In this document: in pieces, positions 18,377-26,361 of the stretch
How the letters are laid out: every line of letters begins with the position of its first letter
Position numbering within the stretch: the stretch's first letter is position 1
DNA from: Streptacidiphilus jiangxiensis
Lineage (GTDB): Bacteria; Actinomycetota; Actinomycetes; Streptomycetales; Streptomycetaceae
NCBI RefSeq assembly: GCF_900109465.1
Contig: NZ_FOAZ01000003.1
Span: forward strand, 539,251 to 590,337
Length of the DNA stretch: 51,087 nt
Direction: 5' to 3'
Notes under the pieces: model-generated
What the model saw: the letters and a program-made list of their open reading frames with translations, nothing else
What the model was told of the DNA's origin: nothing
Databases searched by the model: none
Program-made: the position numbers and the translations under genes

Positions 18377-18595
18377 CAGGGGCGCGGGGAACTGCGCGAG
18401 AAACCACCCGGTGCGGATGGCCCCGCGCGTTCGGGCCCTACCTGCTCGGGTGGTTTGCCGCGCAGTTCCCCGCGCCGCTTGGTCGTGCAACTGCCTGGGG
18501 GAGCATCCGTGACGGCTCGCGCCCACGCAGGGGGCACCTCCCGGCCGAAGGCTGGGGGAGGAGCCGCATATCGGCAGAGCCCCGCGCCCCCGAGG
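18377..18595. repeat. Dispersed palindromic repeat, copy 2 (composite, about 220 bp)
   Basis: The left arm has CAGGGGCGCGGGGAACTGCG and continues into GAGAAACCACC; the right arm mirrors it as GGTGGTTTGCCGCGCAGTTC and on through CCCGCGCC to GTGCAAC (18485-18491). A second module follows (about 18517-18590): ACGCAGGGGGCACCTCCCGG, then CCGAAGGCTGGGGGAG and ATATCGGCAGAGCCCCGCGC. The same module recurs in copy 6. It lies between convergent stops and may act as a bidirectional terminator. Confidence 0.85.
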
Positions 18596-18616
18596 GAGTG
18601 CGACCTCGGGCGGTGC

Positions 18617-19210
18617 CTACGCCTCGGCCCGCTCCAATGCGAGCTCCAGGACGACCAGCAGCGCGTCCCGGACGCTGCCGCGTTCGCGGGCGTCGAAGAG
18701 GACGAGGGGGACGGTGTCGGGGATGTCCAGGGCCCAGCGGACCTCGTCCAGGTCGTGGTCGAGGTTGCCGTCGAAGACGTTGATGCCGACCGCGAACGGC
18801 AGGCCCTTGTTCTCGAAGTAGTCGACCGCCGCGAAGCAGTCGTCCAGGCGGCGGGTGTCCACGATGACCAGACCGCCCAGCGCGCCCGCGACGAGGTCGT
18901 CCCACATGAAGCCGAAGCGGTCCTGCCCGGGGGTGCCGAACAGGTACAGCTTCAGCGTCGGGTCGAGCGTGATGCAGCCGAAGTCCATGGCCACCGTGGT
19001 GGTGGTCTTGTGGGGGGTGTGGGTCAGGTCGTCTACGCCCGCGGCGACCTCCGTGATGGAGGCCTCCGTGGTGAGGGGTTCGATCTCGGAGATGGAGGCG
19101 ACGGTCGTGGTCTTGCCCACGCCGAAGCCGCCCGCGATGACCATCTTGACCGGCAGCGGCGGGCGGCCCGCGCCGGCGACGGAGGAGTTAGGCAGGGCGG
19201 TCGTTGTCAC
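18617..19210 (-). CDS. cvnD: Conservon GTP/ATP-binding protein CvnD
   Basis: A 197-residue Ras-like small GTPase of the MglA/CvnD type. The P-loop is GGFGVGKTT (about 26-34), the switch 2 region is LFGTPGQDRFGFMWDDL, and INVFDG occupies the NKxD position, as in other CvnD proteins. In S. coelicolor, CvnA-D form a membrane-associated complex resembling a eukaryotic G-protein-coupled receptor system that influences aerial growth and secondary metabolism. The GTG at 19210 overlaps the end of cvnC by 23 bases. Fourth gene of the minus-strand conservon. Confidence 0.93.
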   Translation of the reverse strand: MTTTALPNSSVAGAGRPPLPVKMVIAGGFGVGKTTTVASISEIEPLTTEASITEVAAGVDDLTHTPHKTTTTVAMDFGCITLDPTLKLYLFGTPGQDRFGFMWDDLVAGALGGLVIVDTRRLDDCFAAVDYFENKGLPFAVGINVFDGNLDHDLDEVRWALDIPDTVPLVLFDARERGSVRDALLVVLELALERAEA

Positions 19211-19688
19211 GCGTGAGGCCTCGTGAGTCGGGGACGGCGCGCAGACCCTCGATCACCCGGCGCAGGACGGAGAGATCGTGGGCGGTGCCGGCCTGGGGTG
19301 CGTGGACGGTCAGCTGGCGCGAGATGCGCAGATCCCCGGCCAGGACCCGCACCACGTTCAGGTGCAGGTGCAGCCGGGCCGCGATCTCCGCGAGCGAGAG
19401 GGGTTCGCCGCAGGCCGCGACGATGTCGTGTTCTTCGAAGGTGAGCGTCGGCAGGGCCGCGAGGCCCTCCGCCGTGGCGACGACCTGCGTCTCCAGCGGC
19501 AGCCGCTGCTCGTCGGTCACGCGTCCCGCGGTGACCAGGAACGGACGGACCGCGAGGCTGCGTCGTACCGGCTCGCCCGCGGAGCCGACCGCTCCGGGAC
19601 TCGTGGCCGGCTCGTCGTCGGGCAGCGCGACGTACGGCCGCAGGGGCCGTACCACCGCGTCGTCGGATCCGGGGTCCGCGGGAGTCAC
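19188..19688 (-). CDS. cvnC: Conservon DUF742 protein CvnC
   Basis: A 166-residue DUF742 protein. An acidic N-terminus containing VVRPLRPYVALP is followed by a winged-helix-like segment: LTFEEHDIVAACGEPLSLAE and the hydrophobic LHLHLNVVRVLAGDLRIS. CvnC proteins probably link the roadblock protein to the GTPase. It overlaps cvnB by 4 bases and cvnD by 23 bases. Confidence 0.9.
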   Translation of the reverse strand: MTPADPGSDDAVVRPLRPYVALPDDEPATSPGAVGSAGEPVRRSLAVRPFLVTAGRVTDEQRLPLETQVVATAEGLAALPTLTFEEHDIVAACGEPLSLAEIAARLHLHLNVVRVLAGDLRISRQLTVHAPQAGTAHDLSVLRRVIEGLRAVPDSRGLTRDNDRPA

Positions 19689-20125
19689 GCCCCGACGCCG
19701 TTCTTCAACTCCATGATCAGCTGCGGGCTCAGTGCGGCGCCGGCGCGGTTGGCGAACAGGGTCATCTCGTAGGCGATGTTGCCCAGCTTGGCCTCCTTGG
19801 AGGCCACCACGCCGAGCACGCAGCCGTTGCCGATCGAGGAGACCAGCAGGTGGCCGCCCTCCAGGTCGATGATGACCTTGTTCAGGCCGCCCAGGCCGTA
19901 GTTGCCGGAGGCGCCCGCCGCCAGGCTGGTGATGCCGGAGACGATCGCGGCCAGCCGCTCGGAGTCGGCGTGGTCGCGCAGCCGGGAGACCGCGATCAGC
20001 AGGCCGTCCGAGGAGACAGCGATGGCGTCGACGACGCCCGCGGTGTCGGTGGCGAAGCGGCCCAGCAGCCAGGTGAAGTCCGCCGCGGCGCTCTGCAGGT
20101 CCTGCACGGTGGGCTCGGTGGTCAC
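19685..20125 (-). CDS. cvnB: Conservon roadblock/LC7 protein CvnB
   Basis: A 146-residue roadblock/LC7-domain protein: FTWLLGRFATDTAGVVDAIA, SSDGLLIAVSRLRDHADSER and VIIDLEGGHLLVSSIGNG. MglB-like roadblock proteins act as GAP or dimerisation partners for the paired small GTPase. The GTG at 20125 overlaps the cvnA stop (GTGA). Confidence 0.93.
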   Translation of the reverse strand: MTTEPTVQDLQSAAADFTWLLGRFATDTAGVVDAIAVSSDGLLIAVSRLRDHADSERLAAIVSGITSLAAGASGNYGLGGLNKVIIDLEGGHLLVSSIGNGCVLGVVASKEAKLGNIAYEMTLFANRAGAALSPQLIMELKNGVGA

Positions 20126-22722
20126 TGTCCCACTCCTTCCGTTCGCTCGGGATTGCTTGTGGTGCCGATGGTGCTTGTGGTGCTGGTGGTGCTCGAGATC
20201 CCCGGCGCGCTGTCGCGCTCGGCGCGGCTCACCGCCGCCTCGAACTCCTCCAGGGAGGAGCGGACCTCGTCCGGGTCGGCCGGGCGGGCCGCCAGGCGGT
20301 CGGCGCTGCTCAGGCCCTCGCGCAGGGTCGCCCCGCGCACCCGGCGGCGCAGTCCGCCGCCGAGGCCGGGCCGTTCGCGACGTGACTCCGGCGGTGTCTG
20401 CGGCGTCTCCGACGTCTGCGGAGCCGTCGGAGCGGCCGGCGGCTCCTCCGCGGTCGGCGCCTTGCGGACCGGCAGGCCCGCGTCCGTCGTGGCGTTGGCC
20501 GTCCGGGCGTGGGGGAGGGCCGGAGCCGGGTCGTCCGGGCGCGCGTGGGTGGAGTCCGGCTCGCGACGGGGCGCGAACAGGTCCGGCTCCGGCTCGAGGT
20601 CGGCGGCGCGCACCGCGACCGCGGGCGCCGCCGGAGTCGGCTGGTGCCGGCGCGCGGCCGGCGGCAGGATCGTGGCGGTGGCCGAAGCACCCAGTGCGAG
20701 TGCGGCCTTGGCGGCCGGCGGCAGCGCTCCGGCCGGGGACCAGGTCAGTCCGGCGCGCGGCGCGCTCGGCGTGACCAGCTCGCTCGGCACCACGACCTGG
20801 CAGGTGACACCGCCGCCGGGGGTCCGGCTCAGGGTGACCTGGATGTTCCAGCGCCGGGCCAGCACGCCGACGACGAACAGGCCGAGCACCCGGGTCGGGG
20901 CCAGGTCGAGGCGTTCGCGGCGGACCAGCCGTGCGTTCTCCTCGGACAGGCGCTCCGAGCTCATGCCGAGACCGTGGTCGACGATCTCCAGCACCGCCTG
21001 GCCGTCCTCCTCCCGCAGCGTCACCGCGACCTCGCTGTGCGCGGGGGAGAAGGAGACGGCGTTCTCCAGCAGCTCGGCCAGCATCAGCACCAGGTCGCCG
21101 ACGACGTCCGGCGCCACCGTGGCGTCGACCCGGGCGGTGAGGCGGACCCGCTCGAAGCCCTCGATCTGGCCCAGCGCGGCCCGCACGACGTGGCTCAACT
21201 CGGCCGGGCGACCGTCGAGTTCGGTCTCGCGGATGCCGGCCAGCAGCATCAGGGAGTCGGCGTTGCGCTGCAGGCGCACCGCGATGTGGTCGATCCGGTA
21301 GAGCTGCTCCAGCAGTTCGGGGTCGGTCTCGCCGCGCTCGACCGAGTCGATCAGGCTGAGCTGGCGGCCGGTCAGGTTGGCGACGCGGCGGCCGATGTTG
21401 CCGAACATCTCGGCGATGTTCCGACGGCTCTGCACCTGGCGCTCCAGCAGCGCGCCGGCGGTGCTCTGCACCTGGTTGAACGCCTTGGCCAGCTCGCCGA
21501 TCTCGTCCTCGGCGGGGATCGGCAGGTCCTCCAGCTGCGGCGGACCCTCGGCGTTGTCGACCGCGTCCTCGTCGGCGACGCGGGAGAGCTCCTGCGCGGA
21601 GAGCTCGGAGACCCGGCGGGCGGCCTCAGTCACCTGCTGCAGCGGGCCGAGGATCGAGCGGCGGATCAGGGCCAGCAGCAGCACCCAGCCGAAGAAGATG
21701 ACGGCGGCCAGGCCGAGCAGGATCGAGGCACGCCACCAGGCGCGGGTCGAGTCCAACTGCGCCTCGCCGGCGATCTCGGGGATCAGCTCGCCCGTGATGC
21801 GGGCACGCTTCTGGGACTCCCGCACGGCGGACGGCTGCAGTGCGAGCGCCTGGGCTCGGGCCGCCTTGAGATCGGCCGCGGACACCTCCGTCAGGGCCGA
21901 GGTCTTGAGCCAGAGGCTGCTGAGCGCCGACTCCAGGTTCACCTCGTCGGGGCCGAACTCGATGCCGCCCAGCGCGTTCGACCGGTCGGTCGGGGCGATC
22001 GCGGTGAAGCGGGCGACCTGCGCCTGGTAGAGCTGGATGCTGCCCTCGGCGACGCCGAACTGCGTGGTGGCGTCGGAGTCCCGGGTCAGCGCGGAGACGA
22101 CGGCCGTCTCGAACTGTGCGTGCGCGGAGTCGGCACGCAGCAGCGAGTCGAGCTGGTCGGAGAGCCGGGCGGTCGACTGGTTGCTCTGCGGCGCACTGAG
22201 CCCGAGGCCGTCGATCAGGCTCTCGGCCACGTTGCCGTAGGCGGCGTCGATGTTGTCGGTCGGCAGCTGGCCGGAGGTGATGGTCTGCCGCGGAACCTGC
22301 AGGCCCGCCTCGAGCACCTGGAGCGCGGTGGCCAGATCCGCGGGGATCGCGGAGCCGAACGTCTGCCGCACCTTGTCGACCTGTGCGTCGGTGGCGGCCT
22401 GCGCGGCCACGTACGAGTCCCGGTCCGGGATGCTCTTCGCCCGGTTGGTCGGGGTCTCCCAGTAGCTCTCGTAGTAGAGGATCGCCTGCGACTGTTCGTG
22501 CTGGACGTCATCCACGAGTTGGGCCACGGTGCCGCTGCGGGAGAGCAGGTCCGCTTCGTTCGCCGCGGATTCGGCCTGGTTGACCTGGCCGTTCACATAG
22601 ACGGCGAAAAGCACCGAAATCATCACGAGCGGGACCGCGATCAGCGCGTTGAGCTTGCGCCGGAACGGCAGACGCGCGAGGCGGCGTCCGAGGCGGTCGG
22701 CCAAGGTGTCCAGGGAGGACAA
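20122..22722 (-). CDS. cvnA: Conservon sensor kinase-like protein CvnA
   Basis: An 866-residue membrane protein. A short Arg-rich N-terminus and a first membrane helix (about 22-45) precede a helical nitrate/sulfonate-sensor-like extracellular region. A second helix (about 335-360), a HAMP-like segment and a histidine-kinase-type ATPase domain follow (N-box LAELLENAVSFSP, about 542-554; later DHGLGMSSERL). No canonical phosphorylatable His in a DHp domain is apparent, as is usual for CvnA. The last 220 residues are Pro/Ala/Arg-rich and disordered. It is the receptor-like first gene of the conservon. A vegetative-type promoter lies at 22820-22849. Confidence 0.92.
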   Translation of the reverse strand: MSSLDTLADRLGRRLARLPFRRKLNALIAVPLVMISVLFAVYVNGQVNQAESAANEADLLSRSGTVAQLVDDVQHEQSQAILYYESYWETPTNRAKSIPDRDSYVAAQAATDAQVDKVRQTFGSAIPADLATALQVLEAGLQVPRQTITSGQLPTDNIDAAYGNVAESLIDGLGLSAPQSNQSTARLSDQLDSLLRADSAHAQFETAVVSALTRDSDATTQFGVAEGSIQLYQAQVARFTAIAPTDRSNALGGIEFGPDEVNLESALSSLWLKTSALTEVSAADLKAARAQALALQPSAVRESQKRARITGELIPEIAGEAQLDSTRAWWRASILLGLAAVIFFGWVLLLALIRRSILGPLQQVTEAARRVSELSAQELSRVADEDAVDNAEGPPQLEDLPIPAEDEIGELAKAFNQVQSTAGALLERQVQSRRNIAEMFGNIGRRVANLTGRQLSLIDSVERGETDPELLEQLYRIDHIAVRLQRNADSLMLLAGIRETELDGRPAELSHVVRAALGQIEGFERVRLTARVDATVAPDVVGDLVLMLAELLENAVSFSPAHSEVAVTLREEDGQAVLEIVDHGLGMSSERLSEENARLVRRERLDLAPTRVLGLFVVGVLARRWNIQVTLSRTPGGGVTCQVVVPSELVTPSAPRAGLTWSPAGALPPAAKAALALGASATATILPPAARRHQPTPAAPAVAVRAADLEPEPDLFAPRREPDSTHARPDDPAPALPHARTANATTDAGLPVRKAPTAEEPPAAPTAPQTSETPQTPPESRRERPGLGGGLRRRVRGATLREGLSSADRLAARPADPDEVRSSLEEFEAAVSRAERDSAPGISSTTSTTSTIGTTSNPERTEGVGQ

Positions 22723-22819
22723 AGGGAACTCCTACTGTCCCTGCGAATCCTGCATATTGACGATGTTTCCGTCGTCGGGTCGAACCTGAGCTCGCCCCCC
22801 GAACCCGTGACCGCGGGCG

Positions 22820-22849
22820 AGACTACCGCTTGTGTCGACTGTTTGTCAG
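22820..22849 (-). promoter_or_regulatory. Promoter of the cvnABCD conservon
   Basis: On the minus strand CTGACA (22844-22849) and TAGTCT (22820-22825) are 18 bases apart, about 100 bases upstream of the cvnA start. Confidence 0.55.
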
Positions 22850-22956
22850 AGTCGCCTGTGAACATTGCGCTACAAAGGCCCCATCTGGCTTCCGATTTCG
22901 GCCAGTGAGAGGCCACTATCGGTCGGTCCGGAGGGTGGATCGTGACCAGATCGGCG

Positions 22957-22986
22957 TTGACTCAGGTCTCCGGCAATGGATTTGAT
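22957..22986 (+). promoter_or_regulatory. Candidate promoter of the substrate-binding lipoprotein
   Basis: TTGACT (22957-22962) and TTTGAT (22981-22986) are 18 bases apart, 70 bases before the chosen GTG. The leader that follows contains three AAGCGAC repeats (about 23008-23035). Confidence 0.4.
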
Positions 22987-23056
22987 CAACCGTAAGCACG
23001 CGTCACATCAAGCGACAAGCGACTCAAGCGACAACAGCAGAAGCCGGATTGGAACC

Positions 23057-24019
23057 GTGACCTCCTTCAACGTCTCCCGCTCCACCCGTACCCGCGCGGC
23101 CGCTGCCCTGGTGGCCTCCGCAGCCGCCGTCGCCCTCTCCGCCTGCGGCTCTTCCAGCTCCTCCAGCACGGGCAGCAACCCGCTGGCCCCCACCGCCGCC
23201 GCCGCCGGCGGCGCGATCACGGTCGGCAGCAACAACTTCGCCGAGAGCACGATCCTGGCCGACATCTACGGCCACGCCCTCGCGGCCAAGGGCTTCCAGG
23301 TGAAGTACCACGCCAACATCGGCAGTCGGGAGATCTCCTACGGCCTGATGAAGAACGGCCTCGTCACGGTGATGCCGGAGTACAACGGCGCGCTGCTGTC
23401 CTACCTGGACCCGACGGCCGTCCCGACCAGCACCGCGGACACCGACACCAAGGCCTCCGCCAAGCTGGCCGGCGTCCTGCAACTGCTCAACCCCTCGATG
23501 GCCGAGGACAAGGACTCGCTGACGGTCAACTCCAACACCGCCAAGCAGTACACCCTCACCTCCTCCTCCACGATCAGCTCGCTGCCCCCGAAGGTCGCCG
23601 CCTCGCTCGTCATCGGCGCGGCGCCGGAGTTCCAGACCCGGGAGCAGGGCCTGGTGGGCCTGAAGGACAAGTACGGCCTGCAGTTCAAGAGCTTCAAGGC
23701 GCTCGACCCGGGCGGCACGCTCACCAAGACGGCGCTCCAGGGCAACGACGTCCAGATCGCTGACATCTTCACCACCGACCCGTCGATCCAGAAGAACGGC
23801 TGGGTGACCTTGCTCGACGACAAGGGCCTCTTCGGCTTCCAGAACGTGGTGCCGCTGGCCAACAAGTCGCTCCCGGCCGGCGCGGCGACGGTGCTCAACG
23901 ACGTCTCGGCCAAGCTCACCACCGCCGGTCTGATGGCCCTCAACGCTCAGGTGGGCCTCCAGGGTGCCGACCCGGCCCAGGTCGCTGACCAGTGGCTGAA
24001 GGCCAACGGCCTGTCGTGA
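23057..24019 (+). CDS. Osmoprotectant ABC transporter substrate-binding lipoprotein
   Basis: A 320-residue lipoprotein. The signal peptide (RSTRTRAAAALVASAAAVAL) ends in lipobox LSAC, followed by a Ser-rich linker. The mature domain is OpuAC/ProX-like: ITVGSNNFAESTILADIYGH, YGLMKNGLVTVMPEYNGALL and QIADIFTTDPSIQKNGWVTL. It should bind a quaternary amine such as glycine betaine, carnitine or choline, or a related solute such as ergothioneine, for the ABC operon at 15907-18355. The GTG at 23057 places the Arg-rich n-region correctly; an upstream ATG at 22976 would add a hydrophilic leader that no lipoprotein needs. It has its own promoter region, separate from the transporter genes. Confidence 0.9.
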   Translation: MTSFNVSRSTRTRAAAALVASAAAVALSACGSSSSSSTGSNPLAPTAAAAGGAITVGSNNFAESTILADIYGHALAAKGFQVKYHANIGSREISYGLMKNGLVTVMPEYNGALLSYLDPTAVPTSTADTDTKASAKLAGVLQLLNPSMAEDKDSLTVNSNTAKQYTLTSSSTISSLPPKVAASLVIGAAPEFQTREQGLVGLKDKYGLQFKSFKALDPGGTLTKTALQGNDVQIADIFTTDPSIQKNGWVTLLDDKGLFGFQNVVPLANKSLPAGAATVLNDVSAKLTTAGLMALNAQVGLQGADPAQVADQWLKANGLS

Positions 24020-24055
24020 TCCAGCCGGCCTGATCCACCCGTGCCTCGGCACGCG

Positions 24056-24092
24056 GAGGGGCCCGGAACCGTGTGACGGTTCCGGGCCCCTC
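24056..24092. terminator. Bidirectional terminator hairpin
   Basis: GAGGGGCCCGGAACCGT (24056-24072) pairs perfectly with 24076-24092 across a 3-base loop, between the convergent ends of the binding-protein and MarR genes. Confidence 0.85.
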
Positions 24093-24130
24093 ACTCGTTC
24101 TCTCGCGCTGTTCTCTCTCGGGCTGTTCTC

Positions 24131-24703
24131 TCAGGCCTGGCCGTCCGGGCCGAGGTCCTCGGTGCGGCCCTGCGCGTCGGGCTGCGAGTCCTCGACGCGC
24201 CGCAGCATGCGCCCGAGCGCCCCGGACAGCTCCGCGCGTTCCTCGGGCGAGGCGTCCTGCAGCAGGCTCTCCTCGAAGACGGCCGCCATCCGCATCGACT
24301 CCAACCACTTCTCGCGTCCGAGCTCGGTCAGCTCGATGTTGACGCGGACCCGGTTGCTCTCGTCCCGGCTGCGGGTGACGAGTCCGGCCGTGGCCATCCG
24401 GTCGACGCGGTGGGTCATCGCCGCGGGCGTCAGCCCGATCCGCTTGGCCAGCTCACCCGGCCCGAGCCGGTAGGGCGCGCCGGCGACGATCAGGGCCTTG
24501 AGCACCTCCCAGTCGGCGGAGGAGATGCCCAGGTCGTTGAGGTGCCGCCCGTAGGCCACCGACATCCGCCGGGCAAGCCGGCTCAGCGACGAGACGATCG
24601 TCTCGACCTGCGGGTCCACGTTGGGGAACTCGCGCTGGTAGACCGCGACCTGCTCGCTGATGGCGAGCTCGTGCGGCGGCTCCTGGGACGACGACTCTGT
24701 CAT
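24131..24703 (-). CDS. MarR family transcriptional regulator
   Basis: A 190-residue winged-helix protein. The DNA-recognition part reads GPGELAKRIGLTPAAMTHRV, followed by the wing TRSRDESNRVRVNIELTELG. The N- and C-terminal helices supply the dimer interface. Divergently oriented from an MFS transporter with 132 bases between start codons, the classic arrangement in which a MarR protein represses itself and an efflux pump until a small molecule binds. The C-terminal 20 residues are acidic and probably flexible. Confidence 0.9.
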   Translation of the reverse strand: MTESSSQEPPHELAISEQVAVYQREFPNVDPQVETIVSSLSRLARRMSVAYGRHLNDLGISSADWEVLKALIVAGAPYRLGPGELAKRIGLTPAAMTHRVDRMATAGLVTRSRDESNRVRVNIELTELGREKWLESMRMAAVFEESLLQDASPEERAELSGALGRMLRRVEDSQPDAQGRTEDLGPDGQA

Positions 24704-24747
24704 GCCGACCAGTATCTCATCATGCTCAAGCCTTGCGGGATTAAAAC

Positions 24748-24776
24748 TTGCGCTGTGAAGACTTTAGTAGTGTATT
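24748..24776 (+). promoter_or_regulatory. Candidate promoter of the MFS gene
   Basis: TTGCGC (24748-24753) and TGTATT (24771-24776) are separated by 17 bases, in an AT-rich stretch unusual for this genome. Confidence 0.5.
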
Positions 24777-24779
24777 CTT

Positions 24780-24792
24780 TCGTACGATACGA
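24780..24792. promoter_or_regulatory. Possible MarR operator
   Basis: TCGTA-CGA-TACGA is an inverted repeat that would cover the predicted transcription start of the MFS gene. It is the most symmetric short sequence in the MarR/MFS intergenic region. Confidence 0.35.
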
Positions 24793-24835
24793 CGAGAGAG
24801 CGTGTGGCGGAGCGAAGAGAAGGGCGGTGTGGGAC

Positions 24836-26143
24836 ATGGCGATCACGAGGGAGAACACGATGCAGGGGGCGCTGCGCCGCGTCCAGGTGGGGAACGCCCT
24901 GAGTGCCTTCGGCAGCGGGTTCACCCTGCCGTACATGTTCGTGTACGTGGAGCACGTGCGCGGTCTGGGATCCCTGACCGCCTGGCTGGTCTTCACGCTG
25001 TTCGCCGCCGCCGCGCTGGTGGTGCTGCCGCTCGGCGGTCGCGGCATCGACCGCTTCGGCCCGCGCCCGGTGCTGGTCGCCGGCGCCGTGCTGACCGCGC
25101 TGGGTGCGGCCTCCTTCGGCCTGGCCACCACGCACTGGACCATCCTGCTGGCCGCCTTCCTCTTCGGCGCCGGCGTCACCACCTGCCAGCCCGCGCTGGC
25201 CACCATGGTGGTCCGCTGCTCCACCCGCACGACCCGGGCACACGCCTTCGCGCTGCAGTTCACCCTGGTCAACCTGGGCATGGGCATCGGCGCGATGATC
25301 GGCGGCCAGATCGTCGACGTCTCCCGGCCGGGCAGCCTGACGCTGCTCTTCTCCATCGAGGCCGTGATGTTCCTGGTGCTGGCCGCCGTCACCGGCTCGG
25401 TCCGGCTCCCGGCGGTGTCGGTCGTCGCCGAGGAGAGCCCCGCGGCGGCGGAGCGCGGCCGCTCCGACTTCCGCACGCTGCTGGGCGACCACGCCATGGT
25501 GAAGCTGTCGGTCCTTGCCGGGCTGATCTTCTTCGCCTGCTACGGCCAGTTCGAGAGCGGCGTCGCCGCGTACGCGACCAGCACGGTCGGGATCTCCCCG
25601 TCCGCGCTCGGCCTCGGCCTCGGCGTCAACACCTTCGCGATCGTGCTGCTGCAGATGGTCGTCGTCCGGATCACCTCCCGCCGTCGTCGCACGACCGCGA
25701 TCGCGGCGACCGGTGTGGTGTGGCTGGCCGCGTGGATCTTCGCGGCGGTCGCGGGCCTCTTCCACGGCGGCTCGTTCGCGGCGATCGGCTCGATGATGAT
25801 GACGTACGCCCTCTTCGGCGTCGGCGAGGCACTGCTCGCGCCGACCCTGGGCCCGATCGTCGCGGACCTCGCCCCGGCACGGCTGCTCGGCACCTACAAC
25901 GCGGCGTTCGCGCTGGTCAAGCAGGTCGCCATCGCACTCGGTCCCGCCCTGGGCGTCCTCCTGGTCGGCGCCGGCCTCTCCACGGTCTACCTGGCCGCGC
26001 TGGCCCTGTGCTGCGTCGCCATCACGGTCGCGGCGTGGCGCCTGCGCCGCGTCCTGCCTGCGGTGGCGGACAACGCCGTCCCGGCCCGCAGCACGGTCGT
26101 GGCCGGATCCCAGCACACGGTTGAGCTGGCAACGGCGGCGTAG
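24836..26143 (+). CDS. MFS transporter
   Basis: A 435-residue protein with about 12 membrane helices. The N-terminal half has the MFS loop 2-3 motif as PLGGRGIDRFGPRPVLVAG, and the central cytoplasmic loop is charged (ESPAAAERGRSDFRTLLGDH). It most resembles MDR-type H+ antiporters. The ATG at 24836 fits the first helix; the frame is open upstream to 24410 but that part lies under the MarR gene. Probably repressed by the divergent MarR protein. The dispersed repeat copy 3 starts at its stop codon. Confidence 0.9.
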   Translation: MAITRENTMQGALRRVQVGNALSAFGSGFTLPYMFVYVEHVRGLGSLTAWLVFTLFAAAALVVLPLGGRGIDRFGPRPVLVAGAVLTALGAASFGLATTHWTILLAAFLFGAGVTTCQPALATMVVRCSTRTTRAHAFALQFTLVNLGMGIGAMIGGQIVDVSRPGSLTLLFSIEAVMFLVLAAVTGSVRLPAVSVVAEESPAAAERGRSDFRTLLGDHAMVKLSVLAGLIFFACYGQFESGVAAYATSTVGISPSALGLGLGVNTFAIVLLQMVVVRITSRRRRTTAIAATGVVWLAAWIFAAVAGLFHGGSFAAIGSMMMTYALFGVGEALLAPTLGPIVADLAPARLLGTYNAAFALVKQVAIALGPALGVLLVGAGLSTVYLAALALCCVAITVAAWRLRRVLPAVADNAVPARSTVVAGSQHTVELATAA

Positions 26144-26292
26144 CTGCACCTTCCAGGGGCGCGAGGCTCTGCCAATATGCGGCTCCGCCGCGCGGGCGCG
26201 ACCAGCCACTGATGAGCAGATGGTGCCACGCGCAGGGCCATCCGCACGCCGGTGGTTTCTCGCGCAGTTCCCCGCGCCCCTGGGTAGTGCAC
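26144..26292. repeat. Dispersed palindromic repeat, copy 3
   Basis: It starts with TGCAC immediately after the MFS stop, then AGGGGCGCGAGGCTCTGCCA and ATATGCGGCTCCGCC, and ends with GGTGGTTTCTCGCGCAGTTC, CCCGCGCCCCTG and GTGCAC. The left half uses the GCTCTGCCAATATGCGG module and the right half uses the CGCGCAGTTCC module, so this copy is a hybrid. Confidence 0.85.
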
Positions 26293-26361
26293 GGCACCTG
26301 TTCGGGTTAAGTCGAGCGTGCCCGGGGCGCGGCGGAGTCGCGGAGGTGCGAGCCTCGGCAA

